NCBI GenBank assembly: GCA_032718475.1 | Contig: JAUCBJ010000559.1 | Span: 1 to 51,289 of the forward strand | Direction: 5' to 3' | Origin: Nemertoderma westbladi | Lineage: Eukaryota; Xenacoelomorpha; Nemertodermatida; Nemertodermatidae | Length of the DNA: 51,289 bases | In this document: piece by piece, positions 1 through 10,240 of the stretch | How the letters are laid out: each line of letters starts with the position of its first letter | How positions within the stretch are numbered: position 1 is the stretch's first letter | The notes under the pieces: model-generated | What the model was told of the DNA's origin: nothing | Database searches by the model: none | The model's input: the letters and a program-made list of their open reading frames with translations, nothing else | Translations under genes and position numbers: made by a program

Positions 1-381
1 TTGTCGAATGTTTTCGGTTATACCTAGTGTAGTTGTCGAATGTTTTCGGTTATACCTAGTGTAGTTGTCGAATGTTTTCGGTTATACCTAGTGTAGTTGT
101 CGAATGTTTTCGGTTATACCTAGTGTAGTTGTCGAATGTTTTCGGTTATACCTAGTGTAGTTGTCGAATGTTTTCGGTTATACCTAGTGTAGTTGTCGAA
201 TGTTTTCGGTTATACCTAGTGTAGTTGTCGAATGTTTTCGGTTATACCTAGTGTAGTTGTCGAATGTTTTCGGTTATACCTGGTGTAGTTGTCGAATGTT
301 TTCGGTTATACCTGGTGTAGTTGTCGAATTTTTTTGGTTATACCTGGTGTAATTGTCGAATGTTTTCGGTTATACCTAGTG
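1..381. repeat. 32-bp minisatellite, 12 copies
   Basis: A 32-bp unit beginning TTGTCGAATGTTTTCGGTTA is repeated head to tail about 12 times from the window edge. The first eight copies are identical. The last four carry point changes (CCTAGTG to CCTGGTG, a T-rich variant), a common pattern at the edge of an array. The array probably continues left of the window. Confidence 0.97.
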
Positions 382-392
382 ATGGATTATTT

Positions 393-659
393 CACTGTTA
401 AGTAGCAATTTATAGTACAACGTAAAAACTTTCTAAAATCCGACGTATTTTGACTTAATTACAGTAATGTAATATGCCTATTCATATTAGTACATGTTAA
501 TTCACCGGTGACTCTATTGGCGCAGTGGTCAGATGGGTTAAGGCCTTGGTTGCATTGTAGGTAGTTTACGGGTTCGAATCCCAGTCGGGAAATTTGAGTT
601 TGCATTTTGGGCAATTAATTTTCGATCTGATTTAATTAGATAAGCCAATGAGGTGCGTA
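393..659 (+). repeat. Left part of 3.07-kb repeat unit, copy A
   Basis: This stretch aligns with 11131-11393 apart from scattered substitutions and is the left end of the repeat unit whose rest lies at 7425-10232. The unit was split by the LTR element at 660-7419. The last five bases (GCGTA, 655-659) are the target site duplicated by that insertion. Confidence 0.9.
508..591 (+). repeat. tRNA-like SINE head, copy A
   Basis: The segment has an RNA polymerase III A box (TGGCGCAGTGG, 518-528) and a perfect B box (GGTTCGAATCC, 571-581) about 43 bp apart, as in a tRNA. The two ends do not pair into an acceptor stem, so this is a tRNA-derived SINE-type head or pseudo-tRNA rather than a working tRNA gene. 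A second copy is at 11247-11330. Confidence 0.7.
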
Positions 660-1056
660 TGTGACGGGATCCAGGAGGGATCCCGATTTATCCGGTATTT
701 AGTTTACGCGTCCCCGCCGTGTATAAAGAGTAAACGAAACAGTGAATGAGTTCTGATGTTCGGTGTATAATAACTGATGGGTATAAGATATAGATATAGA
801 TATGTGGAAGGCGGGATACGGTAACTAAAAGTCCCGTGCTCCCCTATCTAAACTAATTAACCTATGCTAGCACTACTGCACTGAGATAACTGAATTACTG
901 ATATTGGGTTACTGGTTATATTGCACGGTTGGCCTAATTACTACCTAATCGATGCCTTGCCCCCCTCTGATTGGTTGATACCCTTGTTGGCACCCCGTGG
1001 AGTGTTCCCGTTCACTCCATCTGTTCTCTCTGGGTTAGGGGTTTGGCCCCTGACCC

Positions 1057-1062
1057 TTTATT
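1057..1062 (-). promoter_or_regulatory. Candidate LTR polyadenylation signal
   Basis: AATAAA on the minus strand, about 140 nt into the LTR in element sense, fits a poly(A) signal. The same hexamer recurs in the other LTR of this insertion. In the diverged copy at 28.2 kb it is AATAGA. Confidence 0.45.
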
Positions 1063-1107
1063 GTGTGTGTCTCCTTTGGGGCCTATTGTCCCCGTTTACT
1101 GGGCTGA

Positions 1108-1136
1108 CACGAGGTTGATTGGTAATCAACCTCGTG
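1108..1136 (-). other. Perfect 13-bp stem-loop in LTR
   Basis: CACGAGGTTGATT (1108-1120) and its exact reverse complement (1124-1136) are separated by three bases. The same hairpin is in the LTR at 6879-7419. The diverged LTR at 28.2 kb keeps a stem at this place with a changed sequence. Confidence 0.8.
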
Positions 1137-1199
1137 CTCCCAATATTGCTTTATGGCTCACTCTATGGGTTTGTGTTAGCGGAATTGGATAAGCTAACA

Positions 1200-1237
1200 C
1201 TCCCCCCCATGCTATCTTCCCGGTGAGAAGATAGCAT
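1200..1237 (-). other. Polypurine tract with adjacent 11-bp hairpin
   Basis: Read on the minus strand, an 11-bp perfect stem (1237-1227 with 1219-1209, loop of 7 nt) is followed at once by the G-rich tract GGGGGGGAG and then the LTR start TGTTAGC. The tract fits the polypurine primer for plus-strand DNA synthesis. Confidence 0.65.
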
Positions 1238-1239
1238 CC

Positions 1240-2095
1240 AACTAAAGTGCGCTACAATTCCGCTGGATCCCGATCTAGTATCGGGTGTGGGGTGGGTTAT
1301 TTTCTTTCGGAGCCGGCTTTCCAGGCCGCTCCCTATGGGTATGATATTGCTACCCTCTGGCGTTTCGTGTCGGGCCGATCGTGCGCTTCTCTCACACAAT
1401 TTTTGTTTCCCCAACACTCTCACCACTCTACTCCAACTCTCGCATACTCCCGGACCTCCTCGTCCCACACTCTTCCTCTCACTTCTCCTCCCCCACACTT
1501 GAATTGCGCCCACGCTCTCTTCGCACTCCGCACTATTACTCCATCCCTCCTTGACTACCTTATCCCTTCTGACGAATCTCACCCCCCCTCCGTGCCGTCG
1601 CACTCAGGAAATGTGAAATCGTCTGGCGTCTTGTCCCTAGTGCCATAGTCACTTAGCCCCCCAGTCCCAGTAGCTAATTGAGAAAGGTTGTATGACTATA
1701 GTACTTACACCACTCTCTCCGCACTCCGCACTATCACCTCTCCACTCTCTTGTCACTCCCTAAGGCTTTAATCTCTAATGCTACCCCTGTGCTATCATAC
1801 TATCTACCTACTGCTTACTAACTCTAACTATCTAACTAACTCTGCTAACTACTAACTCTTACTACTTCTAGCTCTAACTGAGAGCCTCTAACTTTCTACT
1901 GACTCTAACTCTCTACTAAGTCTAACTAACTCCTACTAACTTTCTACTTCTACTAACTCTACTTGACTCCTCTGAGTCTACCAACTCTGCTAACTAGCTC
2001 TACTAACTCTACTCCACTAGCTCTGCTAACTCTACTCCACTAGCTCTGCTAACTCTACTAACTAGCTCTACTAACTCTACTCCACTCTTCTAACT
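1240..2095 (-). other. Pyrimidine-rich 3' region of the LTR element, no gene recognised
   Basis: On the plus strand this is almost only C, T and A, with CTAACT/CTACTAACT-like simple repeats; G is rare after about 1750. A minus-strand frame stays open from 1603 to 1163, but it runs into the LTR and resembles nothing I know. No pol domain is present. Confidence 0.6.
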
Positions 2096-2097
2096 AC

Positions 2098-3082
2098 GTG
2101 GCGCTTGCGGTGCCCACAACCACTCTACTACTACTTCCTTCTACGTGGCGCTTGCGGTGCCCACAACCACTCTACTATCTGGCACCCTTTGTGCCCTTCT
2201 ACTACTCAACTACCTCTCTAACACTCTAACCCTACTACTTGGCACCCTATGTGCCCTCTCTACTACTCTACTCTATCTCTAACTCTAACTTACTACCTGG
2301 CACCCTATGTGCCCTCTCTACTACCTCTAACACTCTAACTCTACTACCTGGCACCCTATGTGCCCTCTCTACTACTCTACTCTATCTCTAACTTACTTCC
2401 TTTACATCCACTCGCCTGCACGTGACGCTCTGAATGCCGGCAGAGTGGGTACGTTAATTATGTGAACTACTACTAACTCTTACTAACTCTACTAACTCTC
2501 TACGTGGCGCTAACGGTGCCCACAACCACAACCGGTACTACGTACCCTCTTACTAACTCTACCTCTATCTACGTGGCGCTAACGGTGCCCACAACTCACA
2601 ACTCGGTACTACGTACCCTCTTACTGAACCTCTGGCTCCCACTAACTCTAATTAACATACCCTGCTCTTACATCAAACACATCATCACGCCCGTGCCCCA
2701 CTAAGTTCAGCGCATTCCCTACTAACTCTAACTACGTGGCGCTTACGGTGCCCACAACCCTCTACTGCTACTACTTTCTATGTGGCGCTTACGGTGCCCA
2801 CAACCATTCTACTACTCTACTAACACTCCTAACTAGCGGTACTACGTACCCTCTTACTACTCTAGCTCTCTCTACTAGCTAGCGGTACTACGTACCCTCT
2901 TACTCTCTAACTCTCTAACGGTACTACGTACCCTCTAACTCTCTACTCTAACTAACGGTACTACGTACCCTCTAACTCTTACTCTCTAACGGTACTACGT
3001 ACCCTCTAACTCTTACTCTAACACTACTACTACTCACTACTAACTGACTACTAACGTACTCTACCTCTAGGTACTACGTACC
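2098..3082 (-). repeat. Array of 18 hairpin modules in three families
   Basis: Family A (GTGGCGCTTGCGGTGCCCAC and loop variants) is at 2098, 2145, 2504, 2573, 2735 and 2782. Family B (GGCAC-CCTAT-GTGCC) is at 2181, 2241, 2299 and 2350. Family C (GGTAC-TAC-GTACC) is at 2534, 2605, 2838, 2884, 2920, 2957, 2991 and 3070. Each can fold into a short stem-loop on either strand. Most linkers contain only A, C and T on the plus strand, so in element sense (minus) they lack C. The array lies between the end of gag and the 3' LTR, where pol would be expected or in a 3' UTR. Function is unknown. Confidence 0.8.
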
Positions 3083-3150
3083 TCACTAACTAACTCTCTA
3101 ACTACCTAACTTCTACCTACTCTATTATTTAATTATTTTCTTATTTTTAA

Positions 3151-6100
3151 TTAAATAATTATTTTATATTTTGTGCGTGGGAAGGGCGTCTCGCCCTCAT
3201 TCCCACCCCCCTCAGTCCAAAACTTTGGACGACTAAAAACTCTCACGTGCCCCTTCTTCCAGTAGGCACTCTCCTGCTGCCCTCCTATACGTCCTCTAAC
3301 TCTTCGCCACACTCTCTTCGGTGCCACCTTTGCTGGCCTCCCCCTTCGTATGTGCGCTGGCATTAGAGCCCTCGACGACCCCCGCTCGTCCCTCGGTATA
3401 CGCGGTGTCTGCCCATGTAATGCCCCCTCGCACTGTGTCAGCCCTGCGTGTGTATGCAACACGCCTCCTTCTACTTTCCCGACTCCTTTGCTCATGGACT
3501 TCTCTACCCCTGGTTTAGTCCTTTCATATCCTCTCCCTTTCCAACACTCTCCGGATCTGTGTCCTTTTACCACACATCGATGACATAGTCCGTTTGCGTC
3601 TGTGTAGGCTACACGATCTCGTTTGGGCAACGCTTGCCAGTACTTGCAACTCCTGGTCTTATGGGTTCCGTCCCGATGTAATTGACATTGGAATCCTGGA
3701 TTATAGCGTTTCCTGTATAGTCCTTCACGTATCGCGCTTAGGTTTATATGTACCGATTTAATGTTTCGGTTGTCTAGACTCGGCCTACTGGGTATATTGG
3801 GATTGTGTTTATTTTTGGTGTTATTTTCTTCCTGTCCCCGCCACGGTGTGGCCCTGCTACCAGCTAACTGTGGACTAGCAGTCCCCTGTACGGCCGCGTG
3901 TGGTGGTGACTGTCCGCACGACCTGTTCTCGTCCAGGGAGTTCGATGTTCTTGCTCCTATTGGGGTATATTGTCGATATTGTGATGGGGGAATGTCACCC
4001 TGTCCCCCCCCCCGGCCGGTATGTTTGGTACTGGGGTTGATGTTAATACATTGGGGCCCATACGTCTATCTCCAATAACTCCCCCCTCCCCTGGATATAT
4101 GTTATGTCCCTGTGTATTATAGTCATGCTGCTGTACCGATATAGGCCTACCTACCTCTCGCCTACCTACCGGTATGTACTCCGCGACTTCCGGGTTTAAT
4201 CCCGTCGTTCGCGCTACCCCATCGCCTACTCTATCTCTCCCAGCATGGCCTATAATAGTATGTGCAGTAAGGCCTACAGTATGTCCTGCAGTCTGCATGT
4301 GCCCTTCCGAACCGAAGTTTATTCTTCGCGAATCTCGAATCTCCCCGCGACTACTGCACTCTCGATCGGCAGCTATATCCCGTCGGGAAGCTTCTCTTCG
4401 ATCCCCTCTCCTGTTCTCGACTTCGTATTGGTACGTCCTGTACCCCTCTCTTGGCGTGCGGTGCGTTTCTCCGGGGCGACGGCAATCTCCCGAAGTTCGA
4501 CCCCACTGGCTCCCTGACTCCATCTCTACTGTCGACGGTCCGTTATCCGTCCTCGCACTGCTATCGTTCGTGGCGACACTTCTTCTACTATCTTCTCTTC
4601 TTCTCTTTTCTGTGTAGTATTCCGGCTCGTGAGATCTCTCGTCGACCTCCCGGTTAAACTCCACTGTTCTTCTTCCCTCTTCTGATCGGGCTCGACGCTT
4701 CGCCTGCCCTCTCGCGACGTCAACCTGCCTCTCTCTGCTCGATCGCACGCCGCTGGGGATACTCGCAATCCCCCTATTACTCTCCGTCGCCGGGTGTTGC
4801 GGTTTACCTGATTCGGCCCGCGCATTATCCGCTGACGGCTGTGGGACACTCTCTGCCCCCCCTCTCTCTCTACTAACTTCTCGCGGTGGGGTGTCCGTAG
4901 CCCCCCCCCACCCGCCACTTCTAACTTCACTACCTCTTACTACACTTCTACACCCCTCTTGTGGGGCATTCTCTGCCCCCCCTCTCTCGCCACTAATCTT
5001 ATGTGGTGGGGCGCCGGTAGCCCCCCCCCCCCCCACTCGCCACATCTAACTTCACTATCTCTTACTTCGTCTCTACACCCCTCTCTAGTCGACACACTGT
5101 TTCTACTGCGGCCGGGTCTATTCACCCCCGCCTCTCTCTCTACTACTGCGTGGCCTACCAGGCCCACCTCGGGTTGGCTCAACCGCGCCACTTCCTGCCT
5201 ACTAACTACGTGGCCTACCAGGCCGCCGTCTGCCGGGCTATACACGTCTGACGCGTTCACATTAATAGCACCATTCCCAATATTATTTGTTAAATCAATT
5301 AAATTATTAGAATTTGAAACGAGATTTAAATTATTTAAATTAGAATTATTTGAATTTTCAAAATTTAAATTATTGTTCGTATTATTTGAATTATTCTGAA
5401 TATTTGAATTAACGTTATTATTTGAGTTTAAGTTTAAATTACTACTACCAGGTAAAATATTATTCGCTGCAATAAAGGGATTAGGGTTATCTAATACGGT
5501 ACTATTAACATTAACTACTTCTAACATACTACTACTACCCCCCCCCCGCCCGTACGGCTACACCAGTTCTGGTTCTCTCGCCCGGTGCCTGTAAGTGGGG
5601 GCTCACTCTCTGATATCTCCAACCGCGCCAGTTCTAGTCGGCGCCGTTTAAGTTTGGCCCGATATTGCGCAAGCAGCGCCAGTCGGACAAGCAAACCATC
5701 CTGCGTACGTTGTTCCTCTAACTCTCTCTCTCTGCACACTCGGAACTCTCTCGCAAGCATCCCAGACCGCCTCGCCGGCTCGCTCTCTATTCTCCCGATC
5801 ATTATCCCGATATGCTCCCGATCTCTATGCTCCTCGGCCCTCTCTCTATCCTCCCTTACCAACTCTAATAATGCGGTTTGCTCTCTCAATTGCCCCTCTA
5901 ACTGTTTCCGCTCTGCCGCCGCCTTTTCTAATTTATACGCCACGCGTTCACTCTCTCGCACCCTTCTTTCTTTTGCGGAGGATGTAGCAGACTTATCGGT
6001 TGCGACGGACTCCCGTCGCCCCTCCGTCCTACTAACTTTCCCCCGCTTCCCGGAACTTCCTCCGACCGACGAGACCGAATCCTCGGAGTTAACCTCGGAT

Positions 6101-6781
6101 TCGCCCTCCCCAGGTCTCTTCCAACCCACTAACTTAACTTCCCTGGCATCGACTAAGTATGGCCCTATGTACACTACACCAGGCCCCATACCCCTACGTT
6201 CCCATAGCCCAAACAGTTCGAAGGCAACCCCTCTCGCTCTCTCCCCGGCCAGTTCTCTCTGCCCAGAACACACTAGGTGATCAAAGTATCTGTTCGACTC
6301 ACCTAGTCCCTTTGTCATCCTGACCTCGTCTATCCTCGCCCCCTCCTTGGCCTCCTTTAGTAGTTCCCGGGTCGCGTTGTAGGCCCGTCGAAGTCGATCG
6401 GAAACCCCGACGTCCTCGTCGCCGACCTCTCCTCCATCTCTCCGGGTCCGACGTCGTACCGACGGCCCCACCGTCGCCGTTCCGGTGGACCGTTCGTCGT
6501 CCTCGGCCTGTGGCTGGCCGGCGACATCGGTACGTCGACCTTCACTCCGCGTCGACTCGTCTTTCTCCCTTTCGACTCCCGACTCGATCCTCTCTTTGTA
6601 GACGACCCCCCACATCTTGGTTCGCCGGGTCGCTCGTTATCGACGTGGCGTCAACGTGCGTCGACGTGGTCGGCGTAGCATCGACCGGCGTCGTGGGTTC
6701 GTATCGTCTCGCCGTGGCCTCGCGGATCGTTAGATCGTCGTCCGGGGTCCGCGGCGGTGTCGTTCCTTTCTCTCGACTCAT
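3151..6781 (-). pseudogene. Gag polyprotein of the gag-only LTR element, frame broken at homopolymers
   Basis: The Gag starts at ATG 6781, about 98 nt inside the 5' LTR in element sense, and ends near 3151, some 1,200 codons later. The N-terminal part is acidic and Arg/Glu-rich. A coiled-coil-like region lies near 5650-6100, an Asn-rich stretch in AT-rich DNA at 5290-5500, and an Arg/Ser/Glu-rich middle at 4050-5000. Near 3580-3700 are two zinc knuckles, CX2HX4HX4C followed by CX2CX4HX4C, which identify it as a nucleic-acid-binding Gag. The reading frame changes at or near four C/G runs: 6606-6611, 5538-5547, 5021-5034 and 4004-4013. Stretches between them are open. Slippage during amplification or sequencing could explain this, as could real decay or frameshifting. 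The start matches the copy at 28731, whose first residues are similar. Confidence 0.75.
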
Positions 6782-6878
6782 CTTTGTCTTTGGTAGCTGA
6801 TGGTTTGGCTAGCTAGGGCAGCGGTTGGTTTTAGTTACTGTTACAGTTTAACTAGGGCGGCAGCTCGATTTTAGTTAC
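6782..6878 (-). promoter_or_regulatory. Leader between 5' LTR and gag
   Basis: About 97 nt separate the LTR end from the gag ATG. The part next to the LTR (GTAACTAAA...CTGCCGCCCTAG in sense) is conserved in the copy at 28663-28690, so it may hold the primer or packaging signal. It does not begin with the usual TGG of a tRNA-primed site. Confidence 0.4.
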
Positions 6879-7419
6879 TGTGACGGGATCCAGGAGGGAT
6901 CCCGATTTATCCGGTATTTTAGTTTACGCGTCCCCGCCGTGTATAAAGAGTAAACGAAACAGTGAATGAGTTCTGATGTTCGGTGTATAATAACTGATGG
7001 GTATAAGATATAGATATAGATATGTGGAAGGCGGGATACGGTAACTAAAAGTCCCGTGCTCCCCTATCTAAACTAATTAACCTATGCTAGCACTACTGCA
7101 CTGAGATAACTGAATTACTGATATTGGGTTACTGGTTATATTGCACGGTTGGCCTAATTACTACCTAATCGATGCCTTGCCCCCCTCTGATTGGTTGATA
7201 CCCTTGTTGGCACCCCGTGGAGTGTTCCCGTTCACTCCATCTGTTCTCTCTGGGTTAGGGGTTTGGCCCCTGACCCTTTATTGTGTGTGTCTCCTTTGGG
7301 GCCTATTGTCCCCGTTTACTGGGCTGACACGAGGTTGATTGGTAATCAACCTCGTGCTCCCAATATTGCTTTATGGCTCACTCTATGGGTTTGTGTTAGC
7401 GGAATTGGATAAGCTAACA
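6879..7419 (-). repeat. LTR (5' LTR in element sense)
   Basis: This 541-bp copy of the LTR at 660-1199 carries one extra T near position 6919. It is followed by the duplicated target GCGTA at 7420-7424. Confidence 0.95.
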
Positions 7420-7684
7420 GCGTACAACACGTGGAATGATGAGTTGGGCCAATCATAGGGCATCGAACATCTTATTGCTCCAATGTGAGGCCATGGAATG
7501 TCCTGGAATGTTCTAGTGGATTCTATGTCCCAGATTTGCTATATATATTTTTTTTTTAATAACTACACCCCAGTCGGGGTAAAATGACTGTATATTAATT
7601 AATTTTAATTAAATACCATAATAATAATATACACCGAAATAACATGGTAATTATTGAAGTCGATACAGTACAGTTTAGTTAGGC

Positions 7685-8481
7685 CTTATATTGATTTATT
7701 ATGGTTGTGCTAAGGTTGATAAGGGTGGATTTCGCAAGGGCGGTCGATACAGCAAAGACGACAAATTCACATATGGAAATAATATAGTCAAACTCGAGAA
7801 TAAATACGAATACCTAGGAATTACGCTCCAGCCTTCATTATCATTCACACAGCATATTCAATTAAAGAAAATAAAGGCATTTGGAATTATTGGCTCAATA
7901 CAGCACCTCCGTTTATTATCAATTGACACTGCCATCAAAATTTTTAATACTAAAATAGACCCTTTGGTAACATACGCGTTCACAGAAATCGGTCCTTATT
8001 TTACACTGGCACATTTAAAAGAAGCAGATAAAATAAAATCAGCATTCGCTAAATCAATGCTGGCCTTACACAAATCCGCATCTTCCACTATGGCACTAAA
8101 GCTTATTGATCAACAAATGTTTGTCGAGTGCATTCTAGAACGCAACCCAAATACCTTCAATCGAAACGCAATCTCATTATACAGGGTACACTGAGAGGAA
8201 CGCGAATTAAATTTCATCCAAGAAGGTTTTATAAACGGGCCCGCTTTCACCTCGGACATATGGAAACGCCAAAACCAGAAAAACCGACACGTTGTAACTC
8301 GGACAACTTCCCATGGTTTTCATTTTAAACTCTGCACCGATCAAACTCCTTTTCACCCACTGTCACAGAACTGCGTCTGCCGATTCTGCCAGCACTCATG
8401 CTCGGACCGCTATCACTGTCTTTCATGTACACTTTGTCCACCCTTATCAACCTTAGCACAACCATAATAAATCAATATAAG
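7685..8481. repeat. 45-bp perfect inverted repeats flanking an RT fragment, copy A
   Basis: Positions 7685-7729 are the exact reverse complement of 8437-8481. The arms bracket the reverse transcriptase remnant and overlap both its ends. The same arrangement occurs at 11656-12450. Confidence 0.9.
7691..8467 (+). pseudogene. LINE reverse transcriptase C-terminal fragment with zinc finger, copy A
   Basis: The frame starts in the post-catalytic part of a non-LTR reverse transcriptase: a FRKGGR motif, then the EYLGITL motif typical of the region after the palm, then a helical thumb-like region. A TGA stop at 8192-8194 interrupts it. After the stop the same frame continues to 8467 and ends in a Cys/His-rich cluster (pattern C-X-C-X2-C-X2-H...C...H-C-X2-C), as found C-terminal to RT in several LINE clades. 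Catalytic RT motifs are absent, so the fragment cannot be active. No genuine start codon exists. Confidence 0.65.
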
Positions 8482-10232
8482 ATTTGCTATATAAGGGCCG
8501 GTTTGCCTTCGGTTATCACTTATTATCACTAACTACTAATATCCTTGCAGAATACAATTTACTTTACTTGCTTATTCAATCTTATGTTTATTTGTAAAGT
8601 TTAGTTTCGATAAGTCTCTTTGTAAATTACATAAATATACTGTAAACTCTTGAACATTGTATATTTTACTTTGTCTACCTTTGGGACAGCCAAACATTTG
8701 GGAGATGGCTGCCTAAGCCGTTAGGCCGTCAGCAATGCAGGGAAAGATGTCCACAACATGCTAAGCGCCCACACTAAATTCGCCCGCGCGCCCGTTCGAA
8801 GCATGCCCAATGCCATACAGCGCCCCCGTCAGAGGAAGGTAAGACTTTGTTTGACGCCCTTGCCCGCAGTAAGACCTATAGATCAGGGTAAGCGTGACGC
8901 CATCCTGGGACGCCGTAAAATTTAGGTTCAAATATTTTAGACTTAGACAGGAGCAAACAAGCAAAATCCCCGGATTAACCTGTATCTCCTACAGGTGTGA
9001 ACTATTGCTGTTCGTTAGTACGCGCAAGTACACTTTAGGTGCAGATAGCATATGTTTTATAATTTGGTGATTTGTATTACTGACAGCTCTGTACCAGTTC
9101 ACTTTGTAGTTTATACTTTTGCCTGCCCCTCTCTGAGCGCGAAATATTTGATCAGGCAAGGAGCAGCTTTCTGCTACCGGCACATGCTTGGCCTAGGGAG
9201 GTTACTAATATCCTACCGCGCCTTGCCATGTACTGATAGGTATTTATTTACTGCTAACCACCGCAGTAACAAAGTTTTAGAATCAAATTAGTACCAGATC
9301 AGCTACGTACGGTAGTAATTAACACCTATTATCTTATCTTACAACCGGAATCTGGTATTTGTGCCGATCACAGGTGTAGTTACTAACACCGTAATTGCCC
9401 GGTTGAGTTGTGGATAGGAAGGATAGAGCTTTGATGTCATTTTGTAAGTATTACGCCCTAGGGAGCGCGACTAGCTTATTTTAGTAGCTAGCGCCCAGTA
9501 TTGTTTTTGATTAAAATCACTAAAACCTAGTACAGCGGCGATACACCAAAATTGTTTTATTCGAATACACATACACACACACACATGTCCTAAAACATAT
9601 ATACCCCCTTTTGAGACCTACTAGTTATAGCTTACTTTAGGTTACTTTCAATAGGATTTATTCTGCAGTTCTACCATTCGTATTTGTAATTTTAGGAGAT
9701 ATTTAGTATTTAGTTTTACGGCAAGTATTTTAGATGGCATGCACCCTTTTGACTGCTTTGCCCCTATCAGCAGTATCGTTACTTTAGGTACTACCCCCAT
9801 TTGACTGCTACCGCTTGTTAGTAGTATTGTTACGCTAGTCTGTTAATCCACTAGCTCGTATATAAACCATATAAATCACACCGTGGCAAGTTTACGGTAT
9901 TTAGGTCCATTAGCAATAGTTAGGATTCGCTGCGCAGGGATTGTTTTCCCGTGAGTTTGGTCTGTCACCGTAGACTGTACATCTGCCTCACCGGTTAGAG
10001 GCCGGGTATCCTGTTTTGTCTTGTTTGCCCGGGCATTTGACTCGCCCACGTATTAGAATAGACACCAGGCTCCGTTCCTCGCCAGTAGTAGTTTGCGTAT
10101 TTAGTATCTGTTTATTTAGACACCCTGGACTGGGATTTATTGTCAGATACTGTATGAGCCCGTATACGCTACTAGATCTTACAGTAAGATACATCGTTAC
10201 TAGGATCCGGTAAGCGGTATACTACTGGACTT
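8482..10232. other. Non-coding remainder of repeat unit copy A
   Basis: No gene is seen in this 1.75 kb. Short ORFs here recur in copy B but are under 80 codons, overlap on both strands and resemble nothing known. A short CA microsatellite lies near 9572-9586. Confidence 0.6.
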
Positions 10233-10240
10233 AACCCTCG

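Larger units (their letters stand above)
660..1199 (-). repeat. LTR (3' LTR in element sense)
   Basis: This 540-bp repeat is identical to 6879-7419 except for one T. On the minus strand it begins TGTTAGC and ends GTCACA. It contains an AATAAA signal (1062-1057) and a 13-bp perfect stem-loop (1108-1136). Short ORFs inside it are not coding. Confidence 0.95.
660..7419 (-). mobile_element. Gag-only LTR retrotransposon, complete insertion
   Basis: Two direct 540/541-bp LTRs (660-1199 and 6879-7419) start TG and end CA, and the element is flanked by a 5-bp duplication GCGTA (655-659 and 7420-7424). The empty site survives in the second repeat copy near 11390, which confirms the insertion. Orientation is minus. 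Gag reads from 6781 downwards, and a purine tract (GGGGGGGAG on the minus strand) abuts the LTR at 1200-1208. No protease, reverse transcriptase, RNase H or integrase similarity was found in the interior, so it must use enzymes in trans. The LTRs appear to differ by a single inserted T, so insertion was very recent. I found no TGG-type primer binding site; the sense sequence after the 5' LTR begins GTAACTAAA. Confidence 0.9.
7420..10232 (+). repeat. Main part of 3.07-kb repeat unit, copy A
   Basis: This aligns along its whole length with 11389-14198 with few substitutions and small indels (for example extra CA units near 9572). It contains the LINE RT fragment at 7691-8467 and about 1.75 kb of sequence with no gene. 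It is the right-hand part of the unit split by the LTR element. Confidence 0.92.

Noticed and set aside
1-381. Regular direct repeats that could suggest a CRISPR array
   Set aside because: Units are contiguous with no unique spacers, and the context is eukaryotic. The same holds for 31354-31973 and 33083-33628.
508-591. Functional tRNA gene
   Set aside because: The A and B boxes are good, but the ends cannot pair as an acceptor stem and the segment is part of a repeated unit.
921-1192. Two short plus-strand frames, repeated at 7141-7412
   Set aside because: They lie inside the LTRs, antisense to the element, and recur only because the LTRs are duplicated.
1163-1603. 146-codon minus-strand frame in the LTR element after gag
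   Set aside because: It runs through the polypurine tract into the LTR and has no recognised domain. It could be an accessory ORF, but nothing supports this.
660-7419. Plus-strand orientation for the gag-only element
   Set aside because: Zinc knuckles, the Gag start shared with the 28.7-kb copy, and the purine tract position all require the minus strand.
8761-9291. Small ORFs conserved between the two 3.07-kb units (also 12730-13260, 9988-10213, 13954-14179)
   Set aside because: The units are nearly identical, so conservation is not evidence of coding. The frames overlap on both strands and lack known motifs.
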